DNA of 17,415 nt from Barnesiella sp. Its GTDB lineage: Bacteria > Bacteroidota > Bacteroidia > Bacteroidales > Muribaculaceae. A model generated the notes under the pieces. That model was not told the DNA's origin. It searched no databases and was given only the letters and a program-made list of their open reading frames with translations. Where the stretch lies: contig JAAVEX010000013.1 in NCBI GenBank assembly GCA_014801065.1, positions 7,253 through 24,667 on the forward strand, given 5' to 3'. How positions within the stretch are numbered: position 1 is the stretch's first letter; every line of letters begins with the position of its first letter. The position numbers and the translations under genes were made by a program. Shown in pieces: positions 1 through 8,240 of this stretch.

Positions 1-675
1 AAAAAAATGAAAGTCGGCGAGCAGGCACTATTTTTTGCACGGCTCAAAGGGCTGTCGAAAGCCGATGCCACAATGCAGCTCAAGCAATGGTTTGAACGAT
101 TCGGGATCTCCGATTGGTGGAACCGAAAAGTCGAGGAGCTATCGAAAGGGATGGCTCAGAAAATCCAGTTTATTGTCACTGTGCTCCATCGCCCAAAGCT
201 TCTGATTTTCGACGAACCATTTTCAGGATTCGACCCCATCAACGCCAACCTCCTGCGCGATGAAATACTGCGACTCAAGGACAACGGCGCAACGGTGATT
301 TTCAGCACCCACAATATGGCATCAGTGGAGGAGATCTGCGACAATATCACCCTTATAAACAACGGGCAGAATATACTGACGGGCAACGTCGACGAGATCC
401 GGCGCGATTTCACCAAAGGAAAATACGCCATTGAATTTATTGGCGAACCGCATCGCTTGCTTGAATCGATCGACGGGATCATAAATTCATACAGCGCATC
501 GACCCTCGCCTCCGGCAAACATCATATTGACCTGAAACTGAACGATACGGCTACTGCCCGTCAGCTGATCCAAGCGGCTAATCAAGCTGTAGAGATCACA
601 TCATTCAATCCGGCCATGGCCTCAATGAACGATATCTTCATCTCCACCGTCAACTCCTCAAATCAACCATCCTGA
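1..675 (+). CDS. ABC transporter ATP-binding protein, NatA-like (5' partial)
   Basis: This is the ATPase subunit of an ABC-2 exporter, which powers export of an unknown substrate from the cytoplasmic face of the inner membrane. The frame is open to the left edge. An ATG lies at 7, but it is almost certainly internal, because the Walker A motif and Q-loop of the family must lie upstream and are missing here. Counting from that ATG, the ABC signature LSKGMAQ is at 45-51, Walker B LLIFDE at 65-70 followed by the D-loop, and the switch histidine at 102 (STHNM). The last ~80 residues form the C-terminal regulatory extension typical of this subfamily (DUF4162-like). The permease gene starts 20 bp downstream, so the two are co-transcribed. 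The family is secure; the substrate cannot be read from the sequence. Confidence 0.9.
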   Translation, partial: KKMKVGEQALFFARLKGLSKADATMQLKQWFERFGISDWWNRKVEELSKGMAQKIQFIVTVLHRPKLLIFDEPFSGFDPINANLLRDEILRLKDNGATVIFSTHNMASVEEICDNITLINNGQNILTGNVDEIRRDFTKGKYAIEFIGEPHRLLESIDGIINSYSASTLASGKHHIDLKLNDTATARQLIQAANQAVEITSFNPAMASMNDIFISTVNSSNQPS

Positions 676-695
676 ACCACTTACACCCAGCTCCT

Positions 696-2003
696 ATGAA
701 TTCTAAAGTAGCAATCATCATACAGCGCGAATATCTCACGCGCGTAAAGAAAAAAAGTTTCATTATCACTACGCTTCTGATGCCACTGGTGATGCTGGCG
801 CTGATGGTCACTCCGGTGCTCGTAGCTGAATTTTCAGGGCCCGACACCCGCCGGATGATCGTCATTGACAATTCCGGATCCATAGCCTCTGAATTGAAAA
901 GCGCATCAGCCTTCAACATCACGGCTGCCGACCCCTCGACCGACTGGCGCTCGATGCTCGATGCCGATTCTACCGACGCCGTACTTATCATTCCGGAAGC
1001 AATCGAGAGTGGCAACGCACCGCTCCAGCTCTACACCGCCGGCCCTTCATCGATGAACCTCGAAAGCGAGATCACATCGCAAGTCAACGACATAATCGAG
1101 CAACACCGTCTGAAAGATTACAATATCGACAATCTCGAAAGCATTATCGATGCGGTCCACAGCGATGTTTCTATCCGTTCACGCCAATATGAATCAGACG
1201 AGGAATCTTCAACGATGCTGAGCTACATGCTTGGCGCGGGACTGACCATGATACTCTACATCTGCCTTTTGCTTTACGGGCAGATGGTGATGACGAGCAT
1301 TATCGAAGAGAAAAGCAATCGAGTGCTTGAGATCGTCGTATCGTCGGTGCGCCCCATGCAGATCATGCTCGGAAAGATCTGCGGTATCGGTCTCGTGGCT
1401 GTGACGCAGATTCTGATTTGGACTGCGTTAATCGCAGCCATGTCGGCTTTCCTTCTCCCTGCAATCATGCCCGCCGATCTCACTGCCGACATGGCCGCAC
1501 TTCAAGCCTCGCAAGCCGATGTATCGGGTCTGTCGGCCGACCTCTCCTTAGTTCAGGCCCTATCGATGCTGGGCGACGTTGGCTACATCCTGCGACTGTT
1601 CGGATTACTATTGGTATTCCTCATCGGTGGCTTTATGCTCTACGCCTCGATCTATGCCGCAATCGGCTCAGCCGTCGACAATATTCAGGACGCGTCGCAG
1701 ATGCAATCGTTTATCATCTTCCCCGTCATTATCGGAATCGTGTTTGGCATGACCGCCGCCGCCGATCCCACCTCCTCGCTATCTGTTTGGATGTCAATGA
1801 TTCCGTTCACCTCCCCGATGGTAATGATGGCGCGTATACCCTACGACATAGATGCATGGCAGATCATCACATCAATAGTGATCCTCTACGCATCATTTAT
1901 CGGCATGGTATGGATTGCCGGCAAGATTTATCGCGTCGGCATATTCATGTATGGCAAAAAGCCTACCATTAAAGAACTTATCCGTTGGACCCGATATAAA
2001 TAA
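696..2003 (+). CDS. ABC-2 type transporter permease (NatB-like)
   Basis: This is the 435-residue membrane subunit partnering the ATPase just upstream. The topology fits the NatB / ABC-2 permease pattern: a basic N-terminus, one membrane segment at about 22-44, a large extracytoplasmic domain at about 50-172, then about five more segments (near 175-198, 230-254, 298-325, 336-353 and 394-413). After the second segment comes the conserved cytoplasmic element IIEEKSNRVLEIVVSS, seen in Na+-export-type and related ABC-2 permeases. The length is normal for the family and the gene looks intact. The start at 696 puts the first membrane segment right after a short basic tail. NatAB relatives export sodium or drugs, but the substrate here is unknown. 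Confidence 0.88.
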   Translation: MNSKVAIIIQREYLTRVKKKSFIITTLLMPLVMLALMVTPVLVAEFSGPDTRRMIVIDNSGSIASELKSASAFNITAADPSTDWRSMLDADSTDAVLIIPEAIESGNAPLQLYTAGPSSMNLESEITSQVNDIIEQHRLKDYNIDNLESIIDAVHSDVSIRSRQYESDEESSTMLSYMLGAGLTMILYICLLLYGQMVMTSIIEEKSNRVLEIVVSSVRPMQIMLGKICGIGLVAVTQILIWTALIAAMSAFLLPAIMPADLTADMAALQASQADVSGLSADLSLVQALSMLGDVGYILRLFGLLLVFLIGGFMLYASIYAAIGSAVDNIQDASQMQSFIIFPVIIGIVFGMTAAADPTSSLSVWMSMIPFTSPMVMMARIPYDIDAWQIITSIVILYASFIGMVWIAGKIYRVGIFMYGKKPTIKELIRWTRYK

Positions 2004-2044
2004 GCTATTTTTAACGTTAGAGGTGCGACTTTTCATGCGCAACC

Positions 2045-2078
2045 TTGTTGTATGGATTGAATATTTTTTGTAATTTTG
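2045..2078 (+). promoter_or_regulatory. Promoter of rpoD (Bacteroidota -33/-7 type)
   Basis: A TTGTTG run at 2045-2050 is followed after 20 bases by TAATTTTG at 2071-2078, a perfect match to the Bacteroidota -7 consensus TAnnTTTG with the usual 19-21 base spacing. Transcription would start near 2085, giving a leader of under 20 nt before the rpoD ATG at 2103. The assignment rests on consensus and spacing only. Confidence 0.62.
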
Positions 2079-2102
2079 CACGCTTAATCTCTACATCCAC
2101 AG

Positions 2103-2963
2103 ATGAGACAACTAAAAATAACAAAATCCATTACCAACCGCGAAAGCGCCTCGCTCGACAAATATCTTCAGGAAATAGGCCGTGAAGAGCTTATCTCCGT
2201 GGAAGAAGAAGTAGAACTCGCGCAGCGCATTCGCCAGGGCGACCAACGGGCCTTAGACAAACTCACACGTGCCAATCTCCGCTTCGTTGTATCCGTTGCC
2301 AAACAATACCAGAATCAGGGACTCAGCCTCCCCGACCTGATCAACGAAGGCAATCTTGGCCTGATTAAGGCAGCACAGAAGTTTGACGAAACCCGTGGCT
2401 TCAAATTCATTTCTTATGCCGTTTGGTGGATCCGCCAGTCAATTCTTCAAGCGCTTGCCGAACAGTCGCGCATAGTGCGACTCCCCCTCAACCAGGTGGG
2501 TTCGCTCAACAAGATCAGCAAAGCGCTCTCGAAATTCGAACAGGACCACGAACGCCGTCCCTCAGCCGAAGAGCTCGCCGAACGTCTTGACGTACCGGTC
2601 GACAAAATCGCCGACACTCTGAAAGTTTCCGGTCGACACATCTCTGTCGACGCTCCTTTCGTTGAAGGTGAAGACAATAGCCTTCTCGACGTGCTGACAA
2701 ACGATGACTCTCCAATGGCCGATTCGACCCTCACTCAGGAGTCGCTCGCCAAAGAAGTGGACCGCGCATTGCGTCAGCTCCACGAACGCGAACGCGAAAT
2801 CCTGAAAATGTTTTTCGGCATCGGATGTCAGGAAATGACACTTGAAGAGATCGGAGCCAAATTTGACCTCACGCGCGAACGCGTGCGCCAGATCAAAGAG
2901 AAAGCGATCCGACGCCTTAAAGGCCAGAAAAGCCGGCTGCTCAAACCGTATCTCGGACAGTAA
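2103..2963 (+). CDS. rpoD: RNA polymerase primary sigma factor RpoD/SigA
   Basis: This is the 286-residue housekeeping sigma factor that directs RNA polymerase to promoters. It has the short Bacteroidota form, with no region 1.1 or long non-conserved insert. Region 1.2 covers about 17-52. Region 2 covers about 55-127, including [18 protein letters not shown] and the promoter-melting stretch [15 protein letters not shown]. Region 3 covers about 130-205. Region 4 covers about 210-280, with the -33-binding helix-turn-helix [20 protein letters not shown]. The N-terminus [21 protein letters not shown] matches the conserved start of Bacteroidales sigma factors, which fixes the start codon. The gene is monocistronic, with its own promoter and a strong terminator. 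Its recognition of TAnnTTTG elements explains the other promoters in this window. Confidence 0.97.
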   Translation: MRQLKITKSITNRESASLDKYLQEIGREELISVEEEVELAQRIRQGDQRALDKLTRANLRFVVSVAKQYQNQGLSLPDLINEGNLGLIKAAQKFDETRGFKFISYAVWWIRQSILQALAEQSRIVRLPLNQVGSLNKISKALSKFEQDHERRPSAEELAERLDVPVDKIADTLKVSGRHISVDAPFVEGEDNSLLDVLTNDDSPMADSTLTQESLAKEVDRALRQLHEREREILKMFFGIGCQEMTLEEIGAKFDLTRERVRQIKEKAIRRLKGQKSRLLKPYLGQ

Positions 2964-2986
2964 GCAGTTCAACACAGAAAATCATC

Positions 2987-3033
2987 AATGGTGGTGTGTC
3001 AGAATCAGATTCCGGCACACCACCATTCTTTTT
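2987..3033 (+). terminator. Rho-independent terminator after rpoD
   Basis: A perfect 12-bp stem, AATGGTGGTGTG (2987-2998) with CACACCACCATT (3016-3027), is followed directly by a T-rich tail ending at 3033. The loop is 17 nt. It lies 24 bp after the rpoD stop and separates rpoD from pta. Confidence 0.8.
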
Positions 3034-3136
3034 CCCCCGATGGCAAATGCCGGCATGGAGGTGTTTTTTTTATTTTTTAACCCTGACACGCGCAAAAAAC
3101 CACACGAAAACCGACCGCCGAACCGATCCATTTTAT

Positions 3137-3144
3137 TATTTTTG
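3137..3144 (+). promoter_or_regulatory. -7 element of the pta-ackA operon promoter
   Basis: TATTTTTG fits TAnnTTTG and lies 28 bp before the pta ATG at 3173. I see no TTG/TTTG at the expected -33 spacing, so only the -7 part is supported. Its position after the rpoD terminator makes it the likely start of the operon transcript. Confidence 0.42.
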
Positions 3145-3172
3145 CATATTCGAAAATCAAAAAAAATGCATC

Positions 3173-4186
3173 ATGAATCTTTTTGAAAAATTGACCGAAA
3201 AGGCCAAACAGCATCCTCAGCGCATTGTCCTGCCGGAAGGCACCGAGCCCCGCACACTGACTGCCGCTGACCGCATCATTAGCGAAGGTATCGCCGAGAT
3301 CATTCTCATTGGCGATCCTAAAGAGATTATGGCCATGGCCAAAGACCTCAAACTCGATAACATCGAAAAGGCTACAATAGTCAATCCCGCCGACGAGACC
3401 GTGATAGACCGCTACGCGCCGATCTTCTACGAACTCCGCAAAAACAAGGGTATCTGCATGGAAGAGGCTCGCCTGACCACCCATAATCCGCTCTATCTCG
3501 GATGTCTGATGGTGAAAGCGGGCGATGCCGACGGTCAGGTGGCCGGTGCGCTCAACACCACCGGCAATGTGCTTCGCGCTGCATTTCAAGTGATCAAGAC
3601 CCTTCCGGGAATCGATGTCGTTTCCGGAGCTTTCCTGATGCTTCTTCCCGAAGGTGTTAATTTCGGCACCGACGGTATTCTTGTGTTTGCCGACTGCGCG
3701 GTGGTGCCTGATCCCGACTCAGTGCAGCTCGCCCAGATAGCGCTTTCATCAGCTCAGACCGCACGCCACATAGCCGGCATCGAGCCGCGTGTTGCCATGC
3801 TCAGCTTCTCGACAAAAGGTAGCGCCAAGGGCGACCTGGTCGACAAAGTGATCGATGCCACCAAACTCGCAAAGCAGATGGATCCCGATCTGATCATCGA
3901 CGGCGAACTGCAGGCCGATGCAGCGATAGTGCCCGGCGTGGCTCAGACCAAATGCCCCGACAGCCCGCTGAGCGGACGTGCCAACGTTCTTATCTTCCCA
4001 TCGCTCGCCGTGGGCAATATTGCCTATAAACTCGTGCAGCGTCTGGGTGGTGTTCAGGCCGTAGGTCCGGTGCTTCAAGGCCTTGCCGCCCCGGTCAACG
4101 ATCTGTCCCGCGGTTGCTTCCCGGAAGATATCTACAAAACCATCATCATGACCTGCAACCAGGCCATCGGATTGAAAAACAAATAA
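3173..4186 (+). CDS. pta: Phosphate acetyltransferase
   Basis: This enzyme converts acetyl-CoA and phosphate to acetyl phosphate and CoA, the first step of the Pta-AckA route that makes ATP and acetate in fermenting cells. At 337 residues it is the short catalytic form, without the N-terminal DRTGG/P-loop extension of E. coli Pta. Family blocks visible are LPEGTEPRT (20-28), MLSFSTKGSAKGDLVDK (209-225), DGELQADAA (243-251), a FPSLAVGNIAYKL block (275-287) and GPVLQGLAAPVNDLSRGC (298-315). The start was set at 3173 because the protein then begins MNLFEKL, as Pta enzymes do. The frame stays open back to 2996, but that would cross the rpoD terminator and the promoter. ackA follows 79 bp downstream. 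Confidence 0.96.
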   Translation: MNLFEKLTEKAKQHPQRIVLPEGTEPRTLTAADRIISEGIAEIILIGDPKEIMAMAKDLKLDNIEKATIVNPADETVIDRYAPIFYELRKNKGICMEEARLTTHNPLYLGCLMVKAGDADGQVAGALNTTGNVLRAAFQVIKTLPGIDVVSGAFLMLLPEGVNFGTDGILVFADCAVVPDPDSVQLAQIALSSAQTARHIAGIEPRVAMLSFSTKGSAKGDLVDKVIDATKLAKQMDPDLIIDGELQADAAIVPGVAQTKCPDSPLSGRANVLIFPSLAVGNIAYKLVQRLGGVQAVGPVLQGLAAPVNDLSRGCFPEDIYKTIIMTCNQAIGLKNK

Positions 4187-4199
4187 CACCCAATTCATA

Positions 4200-4231
4200 T
4201 AAGTAAAAGAGTTTCCAAACTCGATCACTTA
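4200..4231 (+). other. Stem-loop in the pta-ackA spacer
   Basis: An outer stem TAAGT (4200-4204) / ACTTA (4227-4231) encloses symmetric 4-nt internal loops and an inner perfect stem GAGTTT (4209-4214) / AAACTC (4217-4222). No T-run follows, so it is not a terminator. It may be an RNA processing or stability element in the operon message. The structure is seen; the role is inferred. Confidence 0.35.
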
Positions 4232-4265
4232 CATCTAATCCTCATAATCAACATCTGGAACTACA

Positions 4266-5471
4266 ATGAAAATATTAGTGCTCAACTGCGGAAGCAGCTC
4301 TGTAAAATATAAGCTTATCGACACCACCTCGGATCAGACATTGGCCGAGGGTGGAGTGGAAAAAATCGGTCTCCACGACGGATTCCTAAAATACAAACAG
4401 CCCGACGGCTCAAAAGCGATCACCGAACTCGGCCATATCGACCACAAACAGGCCATTGAAGCCATCCTTGCCAATCTCACCGATCCGGCAACAGGCTGCA
4501 TCAAAAGCTTCGATGAAATTGATGCCGTTGGCCACCGTGTGGTCCACGGAGCTGAAAAATTCAGCAAGAGTGTGCTGATCACCGACGAAGTGATCCGTCA
4601 GGTGAAAGACTGCTACGATCTCGCTCCGCTTCACAACCCTGCCAACATCACCGGCATTGAAGCGATCTCCGCCCTTATGCCTTCAGTGCCTCAGGTAGGG
4701 GTGTTTGACACAGCTTTCCATCAGACCATGCCGGCCAAGAGCTACATGTATGCCCTCCCCTACAAATTCTATAAGGAGGACGGTGTGCGCCGCTACGGGT
4801 TCCACGGCACAAGCCATCGCTACGTTAGCGCTCGCGCTGCCGAATTTCTCGGCATTGACCTCGCGGACTGCAAGATGGTGACCTGTCATGTGGGCAACGG
4901 CGGTTCGATCACGGCTGTTCTCAACGGTAAGAGCGTCGACACATCGATGGGTCTCACACCTACCGAAGGCCTCATGATGGGCACTCGCGTTGGCGATGTA
5001 GATCCGGGCGCGATCACCTTCCTTATGCACAAACACAATCTAACCGTGGATCAGCTTCAGAACATCATCAACAAAGAGAGCGGTGTGATGGGCGTGAGCG
5101 GACTTTCGAGCGACATGCGCGAAATCGAATCGGCAGTGAAGGAAGGCAACGAAATGGCCACCCTCGCACTCGATATGTATGAGCAACGTATCACCAAATA
5201 TATCGGTGCGTATGCAGCCGAGATGGGCGGCCTGGACGTGATCGTATTCACCGGTGGCGTAGGCGAGAACCAGACAGGTGTGCGCGAAAATGTGTGCGCC
5301 CCATTGAAGTTTATGGGCGTTGAGATCGACAAAGAGATCAACGACCGCACCCGCGGCACCGAAACGCTTATTTCCACCGAAGCCTCGCGCGTGAAAGTGG
5401 TCGTGATCCCCACCGACGAAGAACTGATGATCGCACGCGACACCGAAGAGATCGTCAGCAAAAAAGCATAA
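4266..5471 (+). CDS. ackA: Acetate kinase
   Basis: This cytoplasmic enzyme transfers the phosphate of acetyl phosphate to ADP, giving acetate and ATP, and works directly after Pta. The 401-residue length is standard. The ASKHA-fold active-site residues known from characterised acetate kinases are at the expected positions: N7 and S10 in LNCGSSSVKYKL, R91 in GHRVVHG, D148 in FDTAFHQ, H180 in YGFHGTSHRYV, N211 in HVGNGGS, R241 in MGTRVGD, and the C-terminal IPTDEEL block near 383-389. It lies 79 bp downstream of pta with no promoter element seen between them, and 26 bp upstream of ddh. The gene is intact. Confidence 0.97.
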   Translation: MKILVLNCGSSSVKYKLIDTTSDQTLAEGGVEKIGLHDGFLKYKQPDGSKAITELGHIDHKQAIEAILANLTDPATGCIKSFDEIDAVGHRVVHGAEKFSKSVLITDEVIRQVKDCYDLAPLHNPANITGIEAISALMPSVPQVGVFDTAFHQTMPAKSYMYALPYKFYKEDGVRRYGFHGTSHRYVSARAAEFLGIDLADCKMVTCHVGNGGSITAVLNGKSVDTSMGLTPTEGLMMGTRVGDVDPGAITFLMHKHNLTVDQLQNIINKESGVMGVSGLSSDMREIESAVKEGNEMATLALDMYEQRITKYIGAYAAEMGGLDVIVFTGGVGENQTGVRENVCAPLKFMGVEIDKEINDRTRGTETLISTEASRVKVVVIPTDEELMIARDTEEIVSKKA

Positions 5472-5497
5472 TCCAATAACTAACTACACTCAACACT

Positions 5498-6394
5498 ATG
5501 GAAAAATTCAAAGCCGCAATTGTAGGCTATGGCAATATAGGCCGTTTTGTTCTCGATGCTCTTCTTGAAGCCCCGGACTTCACCGTGGCCGGCATCGTGC
5601 GCCGTTCGCTCGACAATACCCCCGCCGAACTTGCTTCTTATAAAGTAGTGACCGACATCCGCGAACTTGGCAAAGTGGATGTGGCGATTCTCTGCACTCC
5701 CACCCGCGAAGTAGAGAAATATGCCGAAGTCTACCTTGCTGAAGGAATAAACACTGTTGACTCCTACGATATCCACACATCGATAGCCGATCTGCGCTCC
5801 AATCTCGACAAGGTGGCCCGCAAGGCCGGAACGGTGGCGATCATCTCTGCCGGATGGGACCCGGGAAGCGACTCAGTTGTGCGGACACTGCTTCAGGCGG
5901 CCGCACCTAAAGGCATTACATACACCAACTTCGGCCCCGGAATGAGCATGGGCCACACCGTGTGTGTCAAATCAAAACCCGGAGTGAAAAATGCCCTCTC
6001 TATGACCATTCCTCTCGGCACCGGTATTCACCGTCGCATGGTGTATGTTGAATTGGAAGATGGCGCTCGCCTGGAGGATGTGGCTAAAGCTGTTAAAGAA
6101 GATCCCTATTTCGCAAGCGATGAAACCCACGTGATGGCTGTCAGCTCTGTCGATGAGGTGAAAGATATGGGTCACGGTGTGAACATGGTGCGCAAAGGCG
6201 TTAGCGGACGCACTCAGAATCAGAGATTTGAGTTCAACATGTCGATCAACAATCCGGCTTTGACTGCCCAGATTCTTGTAGCCGTTGCGCGCGCATCGTT
6301 CAAGCAGGCCCCCGGTGCCTATACCATGATCGAGATCCCGGTGATCGATCTCCTGCCGGGCGACCGCGAGGAACTGATCCGCCATCTTGTCTGA
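5498..6394 (+). CDS. ddh: meso-Diaminopimelate D-dehydrogenase
   Basis: This enzyme catalyses the reversible NADPH-dependent conversion of L-2-amino-6-oxopimelate (tetrahydrodipicolinate) and ammonia to meso-diaminopimelate, the one-step route to the peptidoglycan cross-linking amino acid and lysine precursor. The Rossmann nucleotide-binding motif VGYGNIG is at 9-15. Further family-typical blocks are ILCTPTREVEKYA (about 69-81), NTVDSYDIH (about 89-97), SAGWDPGSDS (about 117-126) and NFGPGMSMGHT (about 145-155), the last lining the substrate pocket. The 298-residue length suits the family, and the N-terminus runs straight into the first beta strand, which supports the start. It follows ackA by 26 bp and precedes the symporter by 38 bp, so it probably shares the operon. 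Confidence 0.93.
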   Translation: MEKFKAAIVGYGNIGRFVLDALLEAPDFTVAGIVRRSLDNTPAELASYKVVTDIRELGKVDVAILCTPTREVEKYAEVYLAEGINTVDSYDIHTSIADLRSNLDKVARKAGTVAIISAGWDPGSDSVVRTLLQAAAPKGITYTNFGPGMSMGHTVCVKSKPGVKNALSMTIPLGTGIHRRMVYVELEDGARLEDVAKAVKEDPYFASDETHVMAVSSVDEVKDMGHGVNMVRKGVSGRTQNQRFEFNMSINNPALTAQILVAVARASFKQAPGAYTMIEIPVIDLLPGDREELIRHLV

Positions 6395-6432
6395 TTTTCA
6401 ACTGACCATACCTCACAAAAGCGGATAGCATA

Positions 6433-7782
6433 ATGCTTGACGATGCAGGCAGAATACTGACAGAGGTAGCCGACTTTGTGTGCGGCTACCCTCTGTTTTT
6501 CACCCTCATTGGCGGAGGGCTGATGCTTCTCATCTATTCAAGATTCATCTCCATCCGCCGAATTCCTCAGGCTATAAAGACTTTGCGACAAAGCAAAGCC
6601 ACCGGCCATGGCGAAATAAGTTCGGCTCAGGCTTTGGCATCGGCCATAGCGGCCACCGTCGGCATGGGCAACATAGCGGGCGTGGCTATCGCGCTTGCCA
6701 TGGGAGGACCGGGTGCAATCTTCTGGATGTGGGTCAGCGCCTTGGTAGGCATGTCCACTAAATACCACGAAGGGGTACTTGCCGTGAAATATCGCTCCTA
6801 TGATCAGCAGGGCCGGCCACTTGGCGGCCCGATGCATATCATCCGCAACGCCCTATCGTCAAGATGGCTGCCATTGGCTTCTCTGTTTGCCGTAGCCGGA
6901 ATGTTCGGCACGCTCTGCATCATCAACGCCAATCAGCTCACAGAAGCCACGGTTTCAACAATCTCCAATTTCACTCAGATTGAAAATCCGCTGCTTGTCA
7001 AAATGGTGATAGGCATAGCAATAGCATCGATCGTGACTCTCGTTGTGGTAGGCGGTGTAAAGCGCATAGCCACGGTTGCCACGGTTCTTGTCCCCTTTAT
7101 GGTGGGAGCATATTTCCTGTTGGTTCTCATCATAGTTGCTATTCATATCACTGAAGCTCCAGCCGCAATCCGCTCGATCGTCAGCGAAGCGTTTTCGCTT
7201 CGTGCCGGATGGGGTGCGCTGATCGGGATAGCTATCATCGGAGCGCGCCGCGCCGCTCTGGTCAATGATGCCGGCGTTGGAACAGCCTCTATCATGCACG
7301 GCACATCGGCCAACCGTCAACCCGTCAGAGAAGGTCTTGTGGCAATGCTCGGTCCGGCCATCGACTCCGGATTCGTGTGTACGCTGACCGCACTCGCCCT
7401 GATTCTTTGCGGCGATCTTACGGCTACCTCTCCCGACGGGACCAACCGCGGACTCAGCATGGCGATGAACGCTTTCGGAGGTGCAATACCCGGCGGACAA
7501 TATATGCTGATGGTGATCGTGGCATGCTTTGCCATCTCATCCATGTTCAGCTATTCATTCTATGGAAGCCGATGTGCATCCTACCTATTCGGACGGCGCG
7601 GCGAAAAGTATTATGTGGCGTTTTTCATAGCTACGCTCGTGATATTTGCCGTGATCCCGCTCAATGCCGCCGTTGGGCTTTGCGACCTGTTTTACGCACT
7701 GATGGCAATCCCCAACATGATCATGCTTATCCGCTTGCGCAAGCATGTCAAAGCCGAATCCGACGCCTATTTCAATACTTAG
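6433..7782 (+). CDS. Alanine/glycine:cation symporter (AGCS family)
   Basis: This 449-residue inner-membrane protein is predicted to take up alanine, glycine or a similar small amino acid with Na+ or H+. It has about 10-11 hydrophobic segments. The AGCS hallmark TVGMGNIAGVAIALAMGGPG with following FWMWVSALVG runs over about 75-107. A second family block, RRAALVNDAGVGTASIMHG, is near 274-292 and corresponds to the RGxxSNEAGxGSA motif of other members; here N-D-A-G replaces N-E-A-G. The ATG at 6433 gives a short N-terminal tail before the first membrane segment. It is the last gene of the probable pta-ackA-ddh transcription unit. Substrate and coupling ion are inferred from the family. Confidence 0.88.
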   Translation: MLDDAGRILTEVADFVCGYPLFFTLIGGGLMLLIYSRFISIRRIPQAIKTLRQSKATGHGEISSAQALASAIAATVGMGNIAGVAIALAMGGPGAIFWMWVSALVGMSTKYHEGVLAVKYRSYDQQGRPLGGPMHIIRNALSSRWLPLASLFAVAGMFGTLCIINANQLTEATVSTISNFTQIENPLLVKMVIGIAIASIVTLVVVGGVKRIATVATVLVPFMVGAYFLLVLIIVAIHITEAPAAIRSIVSEAFSLRAGWGALIGIAIIGARRAALVNDAGVGTASIMHGTSANRQPVREGLVAMLGPAIDSGFVCTLTALALILCGDLTATSPDGTNRGLSMAMNAFGGAIPGGQYMLMVIVACFAISSMFSYSFYGSRCASYLFGRRGEKYYVAFFIATLVIFAVIPLNAAVGLCDLFYALMAIPNMIMLIRLRKHVKAESDAYFNT

Positions 7783-7818
7783 AGTGCGTTTACTCTTAAA
7801 CCAAATTAATAAATGAAG

Positions 7819-7851
7819 AGTGTGTATTATATTTTTTAAAGTGAACACACT
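7819..7851. repeat. Inverted repeat upstream of the DUF59 gene
   Basis: AGTGTGT (7819-7825) and ACACACT (7845-7851) form a 7-bp dyad around a 19-nt AT-rich centre. A related AGAGTGCGT at 7781-7789 makes a direct repeat with AGAGTGTGT at 7817-7825 (8 of 9 bases). No T-run follows, so it is more like an operator or leader element than a terminator. No -7 element was found in this spacer, and the function is unknown. Confidence 0.25.
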
Positions 7852-7878
7852 ATAGGACTAAAAATAAATCCATATCTG

Positions 7879-8202
7879 ATGATAACTCCCGAACAGCGAC
7901 TTCAGCTTGAAGAAAAAACCATCGAGATGCTCCGGACGGTCTATGATCCGGAGATCCCGGTCGACGTTTACAGCCTTGGACTGATCTACAAGATCGATAT
8001 CGATGATGATGCCAATCTTCATATCGACATGACCCTCACAGCGCCGAATTGTCCAGCAGCCGACTTCATTGTCGAGGATATGCGCATGAAACTTGAAAGC
8101 ATCGAGGGAATAAAATCTGTAGAGATCAATATCGTGTTCGAGCCCGAATGGGATAAGGACATGATGAGCGAGGAAGCAAAACTCGAACTCGGCTTTCTAT
8201 AA
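7879..8202 (+). CDS. DUF59 / MIP18 family iron-sulfur assembly protein (SufT-like)
   Basis: This is a 107-residue cytoplasmic protein of the DUF59 (MIP18, SufT/PaaD-like) family, whose members help mature iron-sulfur proteins. The conserved start of the fold, VYDPEIPVDVYSLGLIY, spans 21-37. The conserved cysteine C58 sits in LTAPNCPAADFI, and the C-terminal FEPEWDKDMMSEEAKLELG block is also typical of the family. The protein is complete and single-domain. No other suf genes are nearby. The lpxH-like gene starts 38 bp downstream and is probably co-transcribed. The exact client is unknown. Confidence 0.88.
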   Translation: MITPEQRLQLEEKTIEMLRTVYDPEIPVDVYSLGLIYKIDIDDDANLHIDMTLTAPNCPAADFIVEDMRMKLESIEGIKSVEINIVFEPEWDKDMMSEEAKLELGFL

Positions 8203-8240
8203 AGCAGTTTTTTCTCCCGGACCCCTACACCGCCCGCACG

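Noticed and set aside
2996..3172. N-terminal extension of pta in the same open frame
   Set aside because: It would overlap the rpoD terminator and the TATTTTTG promoter element, and the extra residues resemble no Pta; the family N-terminus begins at 3173.
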